A DNA stretch of 52,603 bases from Maledivibacter halophilus. Its GTDB lineage: Bacteria; Bacillota; Clostridia; Peptostreptococcales; Caminicellaceae. Each line of letters opens with the position of its first letter. Positions within the stretch are counted from its first letter, which is position 1. Shown piece by piece: positions 8,335 to 16,165 of this stretch. Position numbers and translations under genes: made by a program. The notes below the pieces were generated by a model. The model did no database searches and was not told the DNA's origin. It worked only from the letters and a program-made list of their open reading frames with translations. The stretch spans positions 1-52,603 of the forward strand of contig NZ_FUZT01000024.1 of assembly GCF_900167445.1 (NCBI RefSeq), read 5' to 3'.

Positions 8335-8427
8335 TTATTTGGTCAAATATGCCAATGCTATAAAATCGTTTTCCTTGTCTGCATTCATTGCTGCTTCCTT
8401 TATAGTGTGTCTAATGACTATTTTTTT
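8335..8427 (-). pseudogene. Short coding remnant ending in FIALAYLTK
   Basis: In the 635-base gap 8117-8751, a minus-strand frame of 30 codons contains KEAAMNADKENDFIALAYL and ends at TAA. It has charged and hydrophobic residues in natural-looking proportions, but it is cut by a stop just upstream and then by an inverted repeat (8441-8489). It looks like the C-terminal end of a broken gene. I do not recognise the family. The remaining gap holds three hairpins (separate entries) and AT-rich DNA that includes the carrier's ribosome binding site. Confidence 0.3.
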
Positions 8428-8440
8428 CAAAAAACTAGAG

Positions 8441-8489
8441 AACGGCATAGGAGGCTTCACTTATAAAAAGTAAAATTCCTATGCCGTTT
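8441..8489. repeat. Inverted repeat with perfect 12-bp arms
   Basis: The arms are AACGGCATAGGA and TCCTATGCCGTT with a 25-base loop. The GC-rich arms stand out from the surrounding AT-rich DNA. On the minus strand a TTTTTT run follows within about ten bases, so it could act as a terminator. It lies immediately upstream of a broken coding remnant, which also makes an insertion-element scar possible. Confidence 0.5.
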
Positions 8490-8502
8490 GACTTCTAAAG
8501 AT

Positions 8503-8522
8503 AAGTGATTGGGAAATCACTT
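8503..8522. repeat. Short perfect hairpin AAGTGATT/AATCACTT
   Basis: Two 8-bp arms with a 4-base loop, 13 bases from the preceding inverted repeat. It lacks a T-run on either side. Its function is unknown. Confidence 0.4.
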
Positions 8523-8573
8523 GAATAAAAATCTGGCATTTAATAGTTATATTTTTAACTATTTCGCAAATAA

Positions 8574-8634
8574 TTTATGAGCTATCTCAAAAAGCATCCT
8601 GTCGCTGATGTGTTTTTTGAGCAACATTCATAAA
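8574..8634. repeat. Imperfect hairpin between the thioesterase gene and the carrier gene
   Basis: TTTATGA and CTCAAAAAGCATC on the left pair with GATGTGTTTTTTGAG and TCATAAA on the right, with internal mismatches, giving a stem of roughly 25 positions. It lies about 117 bases downstream of the thioesterase stop codon. It may be a decayed terminator or part of a mobile-element scar. Confidence 0.4.
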
Positions 8635-8751
8635 CTCTTAGCTTCTATATAATTATACAATAATTATTATTCACTTTCAAATCTTTTTTTTGCAAATTGC
8701 TTATAAAAACTTGTAAGATATTATAAGTATTTTAGCAAAATCTCGTTATTT

Positions 8752-9144
8752 TTATAACTTTTCCTTGCTTGCCTCAATAAATTTAGGTGAGTTTATTATA
8801 TATCTACTATGATATCCTTCTCCTATTTTATCCTTCTCATCATAGGCTTCAATTTTAAATTTTAATTTCTTACCATCTATCTCTATAAGCTCTGCTTTAG
8901 CTTTAACCTTCATACCTACAGGAGTGGCAGCTAAATGCTTTACATCCAAATGTGTTCCCACTGTTGCATAATCTTTAGGTAAATGAGGATCGACGGATTT
9001 AAGTGAGGCATTTTCCATTAGTCCAACCATCATAGGCGTTGCAAAAACTTTAATTGAACCGCTTCCAAAGCTTTCAGCTGTATCCTTCTCACCAACAACT
9101 TTTTCAACCTCAGCCATCATTCCAACTTTAAGATCAAACTTCAT
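8752..9144 (-). CDS. FlK-type hot-dog thioesterase
   Basis: This 130-residue single hot-dog domain is related to fluoroacetyl-CoA thioesterase FlK, which hydrolyses acyl-CoA. The residues Thr36 (in FATPMMV), Glu44 (in LMENAS) and His70 (in VKHLAA) have the same spacing (8 and 26) as the FlK catalytic triad Thr42/Glu50/His76. That argues for an active enzyme. The natural substrate is unknown; fluoroacetate detoxification is unlikely as a general role, and a short-chain acyl-CoA is more plausible given the nearby CoA metabolism. ATG at 9144 has a GGAGGG site. A terminator separates it from ftsH, so it is probably transcribed alone. Confidence 0.8.
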   Translation of the reverse strand: MKFDLKVGMMAEVEKVVGEKDTAESFGSGSIKVFATPMMVGLMENASLKSVDPHLPKDYATVGTHLDVKHLAATPVGMKVKAKAELIEIDGKKLKFKIEAYDEKDKIGEGYHSRYIINSPKFIEASKEKL

Positions 9145-9172
9145 ATTTTTCCCTCCTTAATTTATATTTCTA

Positions 9173-9210
9173 TAAAAAACGAAACCCTAAATTTGAGGAT
9201 TTCGTTTTTT
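9173..9210 (-). terminator. Terminator after ftsH
   Basis: A stem of about 11 bp (AAAAACGAAA with TTTCGTTTTT and inner CCT/AGG pairs) lies between the ftsH stop codon and the thioesterase start. T-runs flank it on both strands, so it would work for ftsH on the minus strand. Confidence 0.75.
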
Positions 9211-9225
9211 ATGACTAATTATTTT

Positions 9226-11145
9226 TTAAAAATCTACTCTATCATCATCGTCATGATTAATATCTTCTTTCTTATTATCTTCACTGGCGTTATCGTCCTT
9301 GGTATTATTTTCCTCAACCTTTGGCAATGCTTCTAAACCTTGTGTGAAGACTATTTCAAATTCATCGGCATTTAATGTTTCATGAACAAGTAAAGCCTTA
9401 GCCACTTGATGAAGTTTGTTTATATGCTCAGTTAATAAGGCTTCAGCATTTTCATATCCATTATCTATTATATCTCTAGTCTCTTTATCTATTTGAGCAG
9501 CAACTTCTTCTGAATAGTCTTTCTTAGATGAAAAATCTCTACCTAAAAATACTTCCTCTCCTGAACCATAGGTCATAGGTCCTAAGTTTTTGCTCATACC
9601 ATATTTGGTAACCATACCTCTAGCTATTTCAGTAGCTCTTTGAAGGTCATTCTGGGCTCCAGTACTAATATCATGTAATATAAGCTGCTCTGCCACCCTA
9701 CCTCCTAAAAGATGTACTACTCTTTCTTCCATTTCTGTTTTAGTCATATAATACTTATCTTCTTTAGGAAGCATCATAGTAAAACCGCCGGCTCTACCAC
9801 GGGGAATAATGGTTACCTGATGAACTGGGTCCGTATTAGGTAAAAGTCTAGCAACGACTGCATGACCTGCCTCATGATAAGCAGTTAGCCTTTTATCTTT
9901 TTCACTTATAACTCGACTTCGCTTTTCGGGACCAGCTATAACTTTAGTAATAGCTTCTTCTAAAGTATCCATATAAATTTTCTTATTATTTTTTCTTGCT
10001 GAAAGCAATGCAGCTTCATTCAATAAGTTTTCCAAATCAGCAGGGGTAAATCCTGGTGTTCTTCTAGCCAATACTTTTAAATTAACATCATCTGCTAAAG
10101 GTTTATTTGCAGAATGCACTTTAAGTATTGCTTCTCTTCCTTTCACATCAGGTATACCTACTACTACTTGTCTATCAAATCTTCCTGGTCTAAGCAATGC
10201 GGGGTCCAATATATCCGGTCTGTTGGTCGCAGCTATTATAATGATCCCTTCGTTAATGCCAAAGCCATCCATTTCAACCAATAGCTGATTAAGAGTCTGC
10301 TCTCTTTCATCGTGGCCACCACCAAGTCCTGCTCCTCTTTTTCTACCTACAGCATCTATCTCATCTATAAAGACAATACATGGCGAATTCTTTTTTGCCT
10401 GTTCAAATAAGTCACGTACTCTAGAAGCACCTACACCAACAAACATTTCAACAAAATCTGATCCACTAATACTAAAGAAAGGAACTCCAGCTTCCCCAGC
10501 AACAGCACGAGAAAGGTAAGTTTTACCAGTACCTGGAGGACCAACCATAAGGATTCCTTTCGGTATTCTAGCTCCTAATTCTATATATTTTCTTGGACTT
10601 TTTAGAAAGTCAACTATTTCCTTCAATTCTTCCTTTTCTTCATCAAGACCCGCAACCTCATTAAAGGTTACTTTCTTTTTATTGTCTTCTTTATGCAGCT
10701 TAGCTTTACTTTTTCCAAAGGACATCACTCTACTTCCTCCGCCTTGGGACTGCTGCATAAATACAAACCAAAAAACAACGAATATTAAAATCATAAATAC
10801 TGAAGGTAATATATCTATAAACCAAGGAGTTCCTGCTGGAGGTTCTCCTGTAAGCTTAAGTCCTTCCTTTATAGCGGGAAAGATATAACTTTCAGTAAAA
10901 GCTTCAGTATTAATAGCCTGAGGAATATAAGAAGTAAACTTTCCTCCTTCTCCCTTTAGTACACCCTGTACTCTATTATTAATTAAATGTATCTCTTTTA
11001 CATTATTATTCTCTAAATTAATTGTAAGCTCTGAAAAGCTAATTTCATCTACTTGTTCCGGCTGCTTTGTATAAAACTGTACTATCATTAATATTATGAT
11101 GAATATCAGGATATAAAAGCTAGCGCCTCTAAAAAATTTTCTCAA
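9226..11145 (-). CDS. ftsH: ATP-dependent zinc metalloprotease FtsH
   Basis: This is the membrane-anchored AAA+ protease that degrades misfolded membrane proteins and short-lived regulators. Numbered from the start chosen here (639 residues), membrane helices are at about 11-25 and 113-130. Walker A GPPGTGKT is at 202-209, Walker B VFIDEID at 258-264, the second region of homology around NRPDILDPALLRPGRFD, and zinc site HEAGH at 424-428. The C-terminal tail is Asp/Lys-rich. I choose TTG at 11145: AAGGAGG (11153-11159) is 7 bases upstream, and the protein then begins like typical FtsH (RKFFRGASFY). An upstream ATG at 11214 would add 23 basic residues and overlap tilS. It follows tilS directly; the hprT gene found between them in Bacillus is absent. 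Confidence 0.97.
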   Translation of the reverse strand: MRKFFRGASFYILIFIIILMIVQFYTKQPEQVDEISFSELTINLENNNVKEIHLINNRVQGVLKGEGGKFTSYIPQAINTEAFTESYIFPAIKEGLKLTGEPPAGTPWFIDILPSVFMILIFVVFWFVFMQQSQGGGSRVMSFGKSKAKLHKEDNKKKVTFNEVAGLDEEKEELKEIVDFLKSPRKYIELGARIPKGILMVGPPGTGKTYLSRAVAGEAGVPFFSISGSDFVEMFVGVGASRVRDLFEQAKKNSPCIVFIDEIDAVGRKRGAGLGGGHDEREQTLNQLLVEMDGFGINEGIIIIAATNRPDILDPALLRPGRFDRQVVVGIPDVKGREAILKVHSANKPLADDVNLKVLARRTPGFTPADLENLLNEAALLSARKNNKKIYMDTLEEAITKVIAGPEKRSRVISEKDKRLTAYHEAGHAVVARLLPNTDPVHQVTIIPRGRAGGFTMMLPKEDKYYMTKTEMEERVVHLLGGRVAEQLILHDISTGAQNDLQRATEIARGMVTKYGMSKNLGPMTYGSGEEVFLGRDFSSKKDYSEEVAAQIDKETRDIIDNGYENAEALLTEHINKLHQVAKALLVHETLNADEFEIVFTQGLEALPKVEENNTKDDNASEDNKKEDINHDDDDRVDF

Positions 11146-11198
11146 GAACCCTCCTCCTTTCAAACGGCCAAAACCGAGTCTCTTAATTCTAACATATT

Positions 11199-12611
11199 TT
11201 AATTTTCTAGACAACCTTCCATATATGTTATTTTAATCATTTTCTTAGTTTGATTGTCTACTTTATACTCTTCGCTCATTCTATAGCCTATAACCCATAT
11301 TATTCCTTTTTCATCACATAGTATTGGAATTTTGTTTCTAATCTCCTTAGGAACCTTTTTATCAATAAAATAATCCTTTATTTTTTTGCTTCCTCTCATT
11401 CCTAGAGGTTTAAATCTATCTCCTCGCTTCCTATTTCTTATAGTTAAGTCTCCACTTACTTTATTATAATCTATAAATGCTGTTTTTAAATTTTTTGTAT
11501 TGTCATTAATATCGGAACCATGTATTATTTCTAGTTTTATTGAAGCACTTAATTCTTTTATATAAGTGGTTTTAGCTATATTAAGCTTATAATTAAAATC
11601 AAAATTTTTCTTTTCTAAAGCTTTGTTATTTTTTATATCTATACTATTATACCCAAGCTGAACTGTGATATGCCCAGGCAAATCTAATCTAGAACCTACA
11701 TTTTTTTTATGAATAAGATCTAATATATTTTCTATATGAGTGAATCCAATATCCTTTAAATCTCCTTTGACCTGCTTTATAGATCGTCTCAAAATTCTTT
11801 TTTTTATTGCAATATGTAATCTATCAAACTTTTTTTTGCTTAATAAACATTGATTATTATTTTTTTGAGCAACTACTTTTTGTAATTCCTCTTCAGTTAG
11901 CAAATTAAGGCAACTATTATCCTCTTTAAGCAAATTAGAACTTCTCCACAGTGCCTCTATGATTGCAGGATTAAAATTTTTTTCTATATAGGGTATAAGT
12001 TCTAATCTGATTTTATTTCTTGTATATATAGCCTCTAAATTTGTTTTATCTATCCTAGGCATTAATGCATTTTTTTCACAATAATCATCAATTTCTTTTC
12101 TGCTTATATCAAGCAAAGGCCTTATTATATTTCCATCACGTTTATAATCTATAGCCGTAAGTCCATCTAATCCAGCTCCTCTAATAAGTCTCATTAAAAC
12201 AGTCTCTGCCTGATCATTGCGATTTTGAGCAATTGCGATCTTTGTTGCACCGGTTTGCTTTGCCACTTTATGAAACAATCCATACCTAAGTTCCCTACCA
12301 CCGACTTCAAAGCTTATACCTTTTTCACTACTGTATTTACTAACATCATATGAAAAAATAAATAATTTAACTCCAAGGCTTTGGCAAAATTCTTCTACGT
12401 ATTTTTCATCCTTTTTAGCTTCTTTTCCTCTAAATTGATGATTGAGGTGAACGACAAAAGGTTCTATATTCAAGTCTTTTCTTAATCTCCATATAAGGTG
12501 AAGTAGACAGATAGAATCTGGTCCTCCTGAAACTCCTATGACTATTTTTTCATTTTTTTCTATAAGATTATTTTTTTCAATAGTTTCTAAAAATTTCTCC
12601 ATTATATCCAT
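11199..12611 (-). CDS. tilS: tRNA(Ile)-lysidine synthase TilS
   Basis: TilS ligates lysine to C34 of tRNA-Ile(CAU), changing its decoding from AUG to AUA. The 470-residue protein has the N-type ATP pyrophosphatase domain with the PP-loop SGGPDS at 28-33. It is followed by HLNHQFRGKEA (lysine/ATP site), NRNDQAETVLMRL and RPLLDISRKEI. The C-terminal substrate-binding domains end with the GMRGSKKIKDYFIDKKVP segment typical of TilS. I chose ATG 12611 because GGAGAG (12619-12624) lies 7 bases upstream; longer in-frame starts run into the R1 repeat. It is essential in most bacteria. It is flanked by yabT upstream and ftsH downstream, as in Bacillus. Confidence 0.95.
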   Translation of the reverse strand: MDIMEKFLETIEKNNLIEKNEKIVIGVSGGPDSICLLHLIWRLRKDLNIEPFVVHLNHQFRGKEAKKDEKYVEEFCQSLGVKLFIFSYDVSKYSSEKGISFEVGGRELRYGLFHKVAKQTGATKIAIAQNRNDQAETVLMRLIRGAGLDGLTAIDYKRDGNIIRPLLDISRKEIDDYCEKNALMPRIDKTNLEAIYTRNKIRLELIPYIEKNFNPAIIEALWRSSNLLKEDNSCLNLLTEEELQKVVAQKNNNQCLLSKKKFDRLHIAIKKRILRRSIKQVKGDLKDIGFTHIENILDLIHKKNVGSRLDLPGHITVQLGYNSIDIKNNKALEKKNFDFNYKLNIAKTTYIKELSASIKLEIIHGSDINDNTKNLKTAFIDYNKVSGDLTIRNRKRGDRFKPLGMRGSKKIKDYFIDKKVPKEIRNKIPILCDEKGIIWVIGYRMSEEYKVDNQTKKMIKITYMEGCLEN

Positions 12612-12645
12612 GATTTTTCTCTCCAGACACTTTTTATTATACCTG

Positions 12646-12749
12646 TATAGGGATTTAAGTAAAGACTTTAGTTTATACATGTACAAAACTCCCAGAAATC
12701 TTAAGTATTTGTACATGTATAAACTAAGTTTTACTATTTAAACCCTATA
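12646..12749. repeat. R1 palindromic element, copy A (full length)
   Basis: A 104-bp near-palindrome runs from TATAGGG to CCCTATA. The inner arms AGTTTATACATGTACAAA and their complement match perfectly over 18 bp around a loop containing CTCCCAGAAATCTTAAG. It sits in the leader between yabT and tilS. Copy C at 34173-34276 is the same length, with about five differences by eye. Size, symmetry and TA-rich ends suggest a MITE. Confidence 0.75.
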
Positions 12750-12797
12750 TATAAAAAAGAAAATATTAAGAGTCAAAGGTAATATGCAAATAAACTT

Positions 12798-13691
12798 TTA
12801 AATACTTTTTATAGAAAAAGCTAAAATGATAACAAAGCTTAAGAATGATGTAATAAAAAACACATTAATTATTAAGTTAACTCTATCATTATATCGTATT
12901 TTCATTTCATTGCGAAGGGTTTTATATGTTTTTTTTAATTCATTTAGAAACTCCTCAAATAATATATTTTTTTGATACAATCCCATTATTATAAGCCTAA
13001 TAATTTTTTTGTTGATCTTTCTTTTTTTAAGCTCTTTTATTATATGACTTATCTCCATATCTAAGAGTTTATTCTCATTTCTTAAAATTAGATTCACAAA
13101 AATCATACATATGGCAAATAGATCATATTTAACATCTGCTCTTCTAAAACCCATATCCCATTTTGCTCTATCATATAAAGGTGTAAATTCTTTTATACTA
13201 GCTCCTATTGGAACTACTGAGCCTAAGTCAATAATTCTTATTTCTCCATTTCTTTTATCCATCATAATATTTTCAAGTTTAAGATCGCCAAATATATAAC
13301 CTTTTTTATGGAACTGTTCAATCACCTCACCAATTATTATTACTATACCCACTATTTCTTTTAAATTTAACTTATTTTTTAAAATATATCTTTTTAAATT
13401 TTCTCCATATATATATTCTAATACTATAAAGTAATATGTTTTTCCTGCTTCTTCATAGTCATCTAATTCTATAGCACTAGGAATTGTTCTTATTTGGTGG
13501 AATTTATCAAGCATATTTGACTCCTTGGTAATACTGTGTAAATCCTCAGATATTTTTAATGCATAATAGGTTTTATCTTTCATATTTAAGGCTTTATATA
13601 CCTTACCAATTCCACCTTTTCCTAAAAGACTAATAATTTTGTATGAATTTTTATTCCACTTTCCAGTAATTATTTTGCCTTCTAATCCCAT
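12798..13691 (-). CDS. yabT: Membrane-anchored serine/threonine protein kinase, YabT-like
   Basis: This is a 297-residue Hanks-type kinase with one C-terminal membrane helix (about 275-293). The glycine loop GKGGIGKVY, ATP lysine in YALKIS, catalytic loop GDLKLENIM and metal motif DLG are visible. The usual HRD is FGD and DFG is DLG; Bacillus YabT also has a FGDLK-type loop as far as I recall, so this is not necessarily inactivating. In Bacillus, YabT is a DNA-activated sporulation kinase that phosphorylates RecA, and the gene lies between yabS and tilS exactly as here. ATG 13691 is chosen because GGGAGT is 6-7 bases upstream; TTG at 13697 is too close. A terminator lies between it and yabS. 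Confidence 0.85.
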   Translation of the reverse strand: MGLEGKIITGKWNKNSYKIISLLGKGGIGKVYKALNMKDKTYYALKISEDLHSITKESNMLDKFHQIRTIPSAIELDDYEEAGKTYYFIVLEYIYGENLKRYILKNKLNLKEIVGIVIIIGEVIEQFHKKGYIFGDLKLENIMMDKRNGEIRIIDLGSVVPIGASIKEFTPLYDRAKWDMGFRRADVKYDLFAICMIFVNLILRNENKLLDMEISHIIKELKKRKINKKIIRLIIMGLYQKNILFEEFLNELKKTYKTLRNEMKIRYNDRVNLIINVFFITSFLSFVIILAFSIKSI

Positions 13692-13712
13692 TTTCAAACT
13701 CCCTTATTATAT

Positions 13713-13744
13713 AAAAAAAGCGGCTAATACTAGCCGTTTTTTTT
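13713..13744 (-). terminator. Terminator between yabS and yabT
   Basis: A compact hairpin (CGGCTA with TAGCCG) is flanked by A7 and T8 runs and overlaps the yabS stop codon. It can work in both orientations. It would limit read-through from yabS into yabT, which therefore probably depends on read-through or its own promoter. Confidence 0.8.
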
Positions 13745-14477
13745 ATACAGTACTTTCTGCAAAAAAAGGTTCCTCTTCTATTGTTTCTTCAAACTGTTTT
13801 GCTTTATTTGTGAACAACTCTATAGCACTATATATTGCAGGTGCAGTCGGAGTCGTCCCTCCAGTATCCATCTTGTATATTTCATTTTTTATAAAATCCA
13901 CATCATCGCTAAAACCATTAATAAGATTTGTCATTTCTCTGCTTTTACCAGGAAAAGCTATTACAGAAATTTCACTTTTACCTTTTCTAGCTTTCAAAGA
14001 ATTCATTAGATCTATTATACTTTCCCTTGCCTTATTAATTTTAGGCTTCATACTCCCACTGCAATCCATAAGAATACAGCATTTTATATGTATTTCATCA
14101 CTTAAATTTTCTATATAATCAACAAATTTATTTCTATTTTTGGGTTCAATTTCATCAAGCTCTGAACCTATAATTTCTTTTAATTGTTTATTTACTACTG
14201 TATTTATTGTTTTATTTATCGTTCTCTGTGTAAGCATATGAAGTGTATTACTTAAATTTTCAATATAGGTTAATTCCCATTCTCCTCCACCATTGGCGGC
14301 TATGTCTTGTATTTCCTGAATAGGACTTTCATCGACATCAGACCTGTCCACAATCCCTATAGCGCTTACTACAATATTATTTCTTGCAGCTTCCCTTGCA
14401 GCAACAATAGGGTCACCTCCAATATTAGATCTTCCATCGGTAACAACTATGACCTGATTTATTTTCATTTCCTTCAT
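13743..14477 (-). CDS. yabS: YabS-like von Willebrand factor A domain protein
   Basis: The 244-residue cytosolic protein combines the second half of a vWA fold (VIVVTDGRSNIGGDP, residues about 8-45) with a full vWA domain whose MIDAS motif DCSGSM lies near residue 140 and whose GGTTPTAP loop lies near 210. This arrangement, with an incomplete first domain, matches Bacillus YabS, so I do not regard it as a truncation. The role of YabS is poorly known; its place between spoIIE and yabT links it to sporulation. ATG at 14477 is preceded by an AGGGGGT site. Here tldD and pmbA homologues separate it from spoIIE, unlike Bacillus. The DTGGTTPT segment probably completes the metal site. Confidence 0.85.
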   Translation of the reverse strand: MKEMKINQVIVVTDGRSNIGGDPIVAAREAARNNIVVSAIGIVDRSDVDESPIQEIQDIAANGGGEWELTYIENLSNTLHMLTQRTINKTINTVVNKQLKEIIGSELDEIEPKNRNKFVDYIENLSDEIHIKCCILMDCSGSMKPKINKARESIIDLMNSLKARKGKSEISVIAFPGKSREMTNLINGFSDDVDFIKNEIYKMDTGGTTPTAPAIYSAIELFTNKAKQFEETIEEEPFFAESTV

Positions 14478-14546
14478 AACCTAACCCCCTGGTTTTCATA
14501 TGTATAGTAAAATAAATTAAAATTGGACATACTTTCACTATAATAA

Positions 14547-14637
14547 AGTGAGGAAAGCATAATTACCTTATGAGAAAACTAACTATTATATAGCTTTGAG
14601 ATCTCTAAAACAATATATATTATGCAATTATCTTAAG
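14547..14637. repeat. R2 palindromic element, copy 1
   Basis: The left arm GAGGAAAGCATAATTA is complementary, with mismatches, to the right arm TTATGCAATTATCTTAAG. The inner GAGAAAACTAACTATTATAT segment is shared with the copy at 34875. It lies in the 332-base gap 14478-14809 between pmbA and yabS. I see no other feature in that gap. Confidence 0.55.
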
Positions 14638-14809
14638 TAATATTTTTAATGCTTGTCCATTAATTTAGTATATACAAACCAAAGGAAATTTATACCTGTA
14701 ATGGTTTAAAGTGTATTAATATGCTTTCACTATTTAAATTTCTAATTTTTAAGTGAGTTAAATTAAAGGAAAAGGATAAACTGGTTTAGTTTTTACATTA
14801 CTTTTTCTC

Positions 14810-16165
14810 TTATTCTCCTGAAATAGAGAGCTCTTTTATTTTTAATGAAGGTGAACCAATATACCCCCCTCCACTTGGCAAGGTGAATTCTAAATCATTT
14901 CCTACCGCTTCAACATTTTTTAGCATTTCATAAAAGTTTCCTGCAACTGTTATTTGATTTACTGGTCTGATAATTTTCCCATTTTCTATAAGATATCCAT
15001 TAGCCGATAATGAAAATTCTCCAGACACTGTATTTACCCCGGCATGAAGCCCTTGAAGACTATTAATAATAATACCCTTTTCTATACCTTCTATCATTTT
15101 CTCATAAGTAATATTACAGTTTTCAATATACATATTTGTAGGAGCTATTGAAACTACTGATTTATATGAGGCTTTGTATCCATTTCCCGTTGACTTAGCT
15201 CCATCTTTTCTTGCAGTTTTAAGATTGTGCAGATAAGTTTTAAGGATCCCATTTTCTATAATATTCTTCTTTTTAGTTGCCACTCCTTCTCCATCAAAAG
15301 CTTTTGTTGATATTCCACCATTCATAAAGGGATTATCAATTAGTGTAATAATACTGCTGGCTATACTTTTATCTACTTTTCCCTTTAACATGGAAAGTCC
15401 TTTCTGAACATTTTCAGCTGAAAAAACAGGAGTATAGGCTTCTATCAAACTAGCCGCTGTATCGTTTTTAATTATTACAGAATAATTATCTGATTTAATG
15501 CTCTTTGCACCAAGCATCGATATTCCTTTTTGTACTGCCTCCAATGCTAGAGCTTTAGAATCAAATTTATTATAATCATTTGAAATTATATATTTAGTTC
15601 CAGTTTTCACATCATCGTCTTCTTTAACCATTACTGATATATAAGCATAGGCAATGTTTGATTTATTTTCTAAGTTTAGACCTTTAGTATTAATTAAAGT
15701 GCTTTCAATCATTTCTTCACCAAACATACAATAATTAACCGCTGTAACTCTTTCATCTTCTCTTAAAGCTGCAGCTTCCATTGATTTCGTAAATTTAACC
15801 TTTTCTTCATTAGGAATACTCTCCAGCTCATCATTAAAACTATTTATTTTCTTATACTCCTTTGAGCCTTCAAAAATAAATTCTTCATCATCACTATCTA
15901 TGATTTTGGCATTATCTATTGCTTCTTTTATAATTATGTCAATTGAACTCTCATCCAATTTTTCTGTATAGGAATATCCCATTTTCCCCTTGTAAACTCC
16001 TCTAAAGGATAGACCATTTTCATCGGAAATACTGTATTTATCTATTTCACTTTTAAAAACCTTTATATTCAGATTTTTTCTTCTCTGAATATAGATTTCC
16101 ATATCATCTATTCCCTGCTTCTTTCCTTTATCAAATATAGTTTTTATAAATTTATCTTTATCCAT
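14810..16165 (-). CDS. pmbA: TldE/PmbA-like metallopeptidase partner
   Basis: This 451-residue protein is the non-metal subunit of the TldD-TldE heterodimer, a peptidase that degrades unfolded peptides and matures some ribosomal peptides. It has the PmbA/TldD fold with the conserved C-terminal segments GLHAGVNTVSGEFSLSANGY and TVAGNFYEMLKNV. It lacks the HExxxH zinc motif, as expected for TldE. The start codon overlaps the tldD stop (TAATG), so the pair is translationally coupled. A GGGGGAT site lies inside the end of tldD. No toxin or peptide precursor gene is visible nearby, so the substrate is unknown. Confidence 0.9.
   Translation of the reverse strand: MDKDKFIKTIFDKGKKQGIDDMEIYIQRRKNLNIKVFKSEIDKYSISDENGLSFRGVYKGKMGYSYTEKLDESSIDIIIKEAIDNAKIIDSDDEEFIFEGSKEYKKINSFNDELESIPNEEKVKFTKSMEAAALREDERVTAVNYCMFGEEMIESTLINTKGLNLENKSNIAYAYISVMVKEDDDVKTGTKYIISNDYNKFDSKALALEAVQKGISMLGAKSIKSDNYSVIIKNDTAASLIEAYTPVFSAENVQKGLSMLKGKVDKSIASSIITLIDNPFMNGGISTKAFDGEGVATKKKNIIENGILKTYLHNLKTARKDGAKSTGNGYKASYKSVVSIAPTNMYIENCNITYEKMIEGIEKGIIINSLQGLHAGVNTVSGEFSLSANGYLIENGKIIRPVNQITVAGNFYEMLKNVEAVGNDLEFTLPSGGGYIGSPSLKIKELSISGE

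Noticed and set aside
12646..12749. R1 palindrome as a simple intrinsic terminator
   Set aside because: No T-run follows the stem, the symmetric part extends over 100 bp, and near-identical copies occur elsewhere; a repeat element explains it better.
12798..13691. YabT-like kinase as a pseudokinase because HRD and DFG are altered
   Set aside because: The catalytic Asp, Lys and Asn of the GDLKLEN loop and the Asp of DLG are present, and Bacillus YabT is recalled to have a similar FGDLK loop.
13743..14477. Truncated vWA gene (missing first half)
   Set aside because: Bacillus YabS shows the same half-plus-full vWA layout and similar length, so the gene appears complete.
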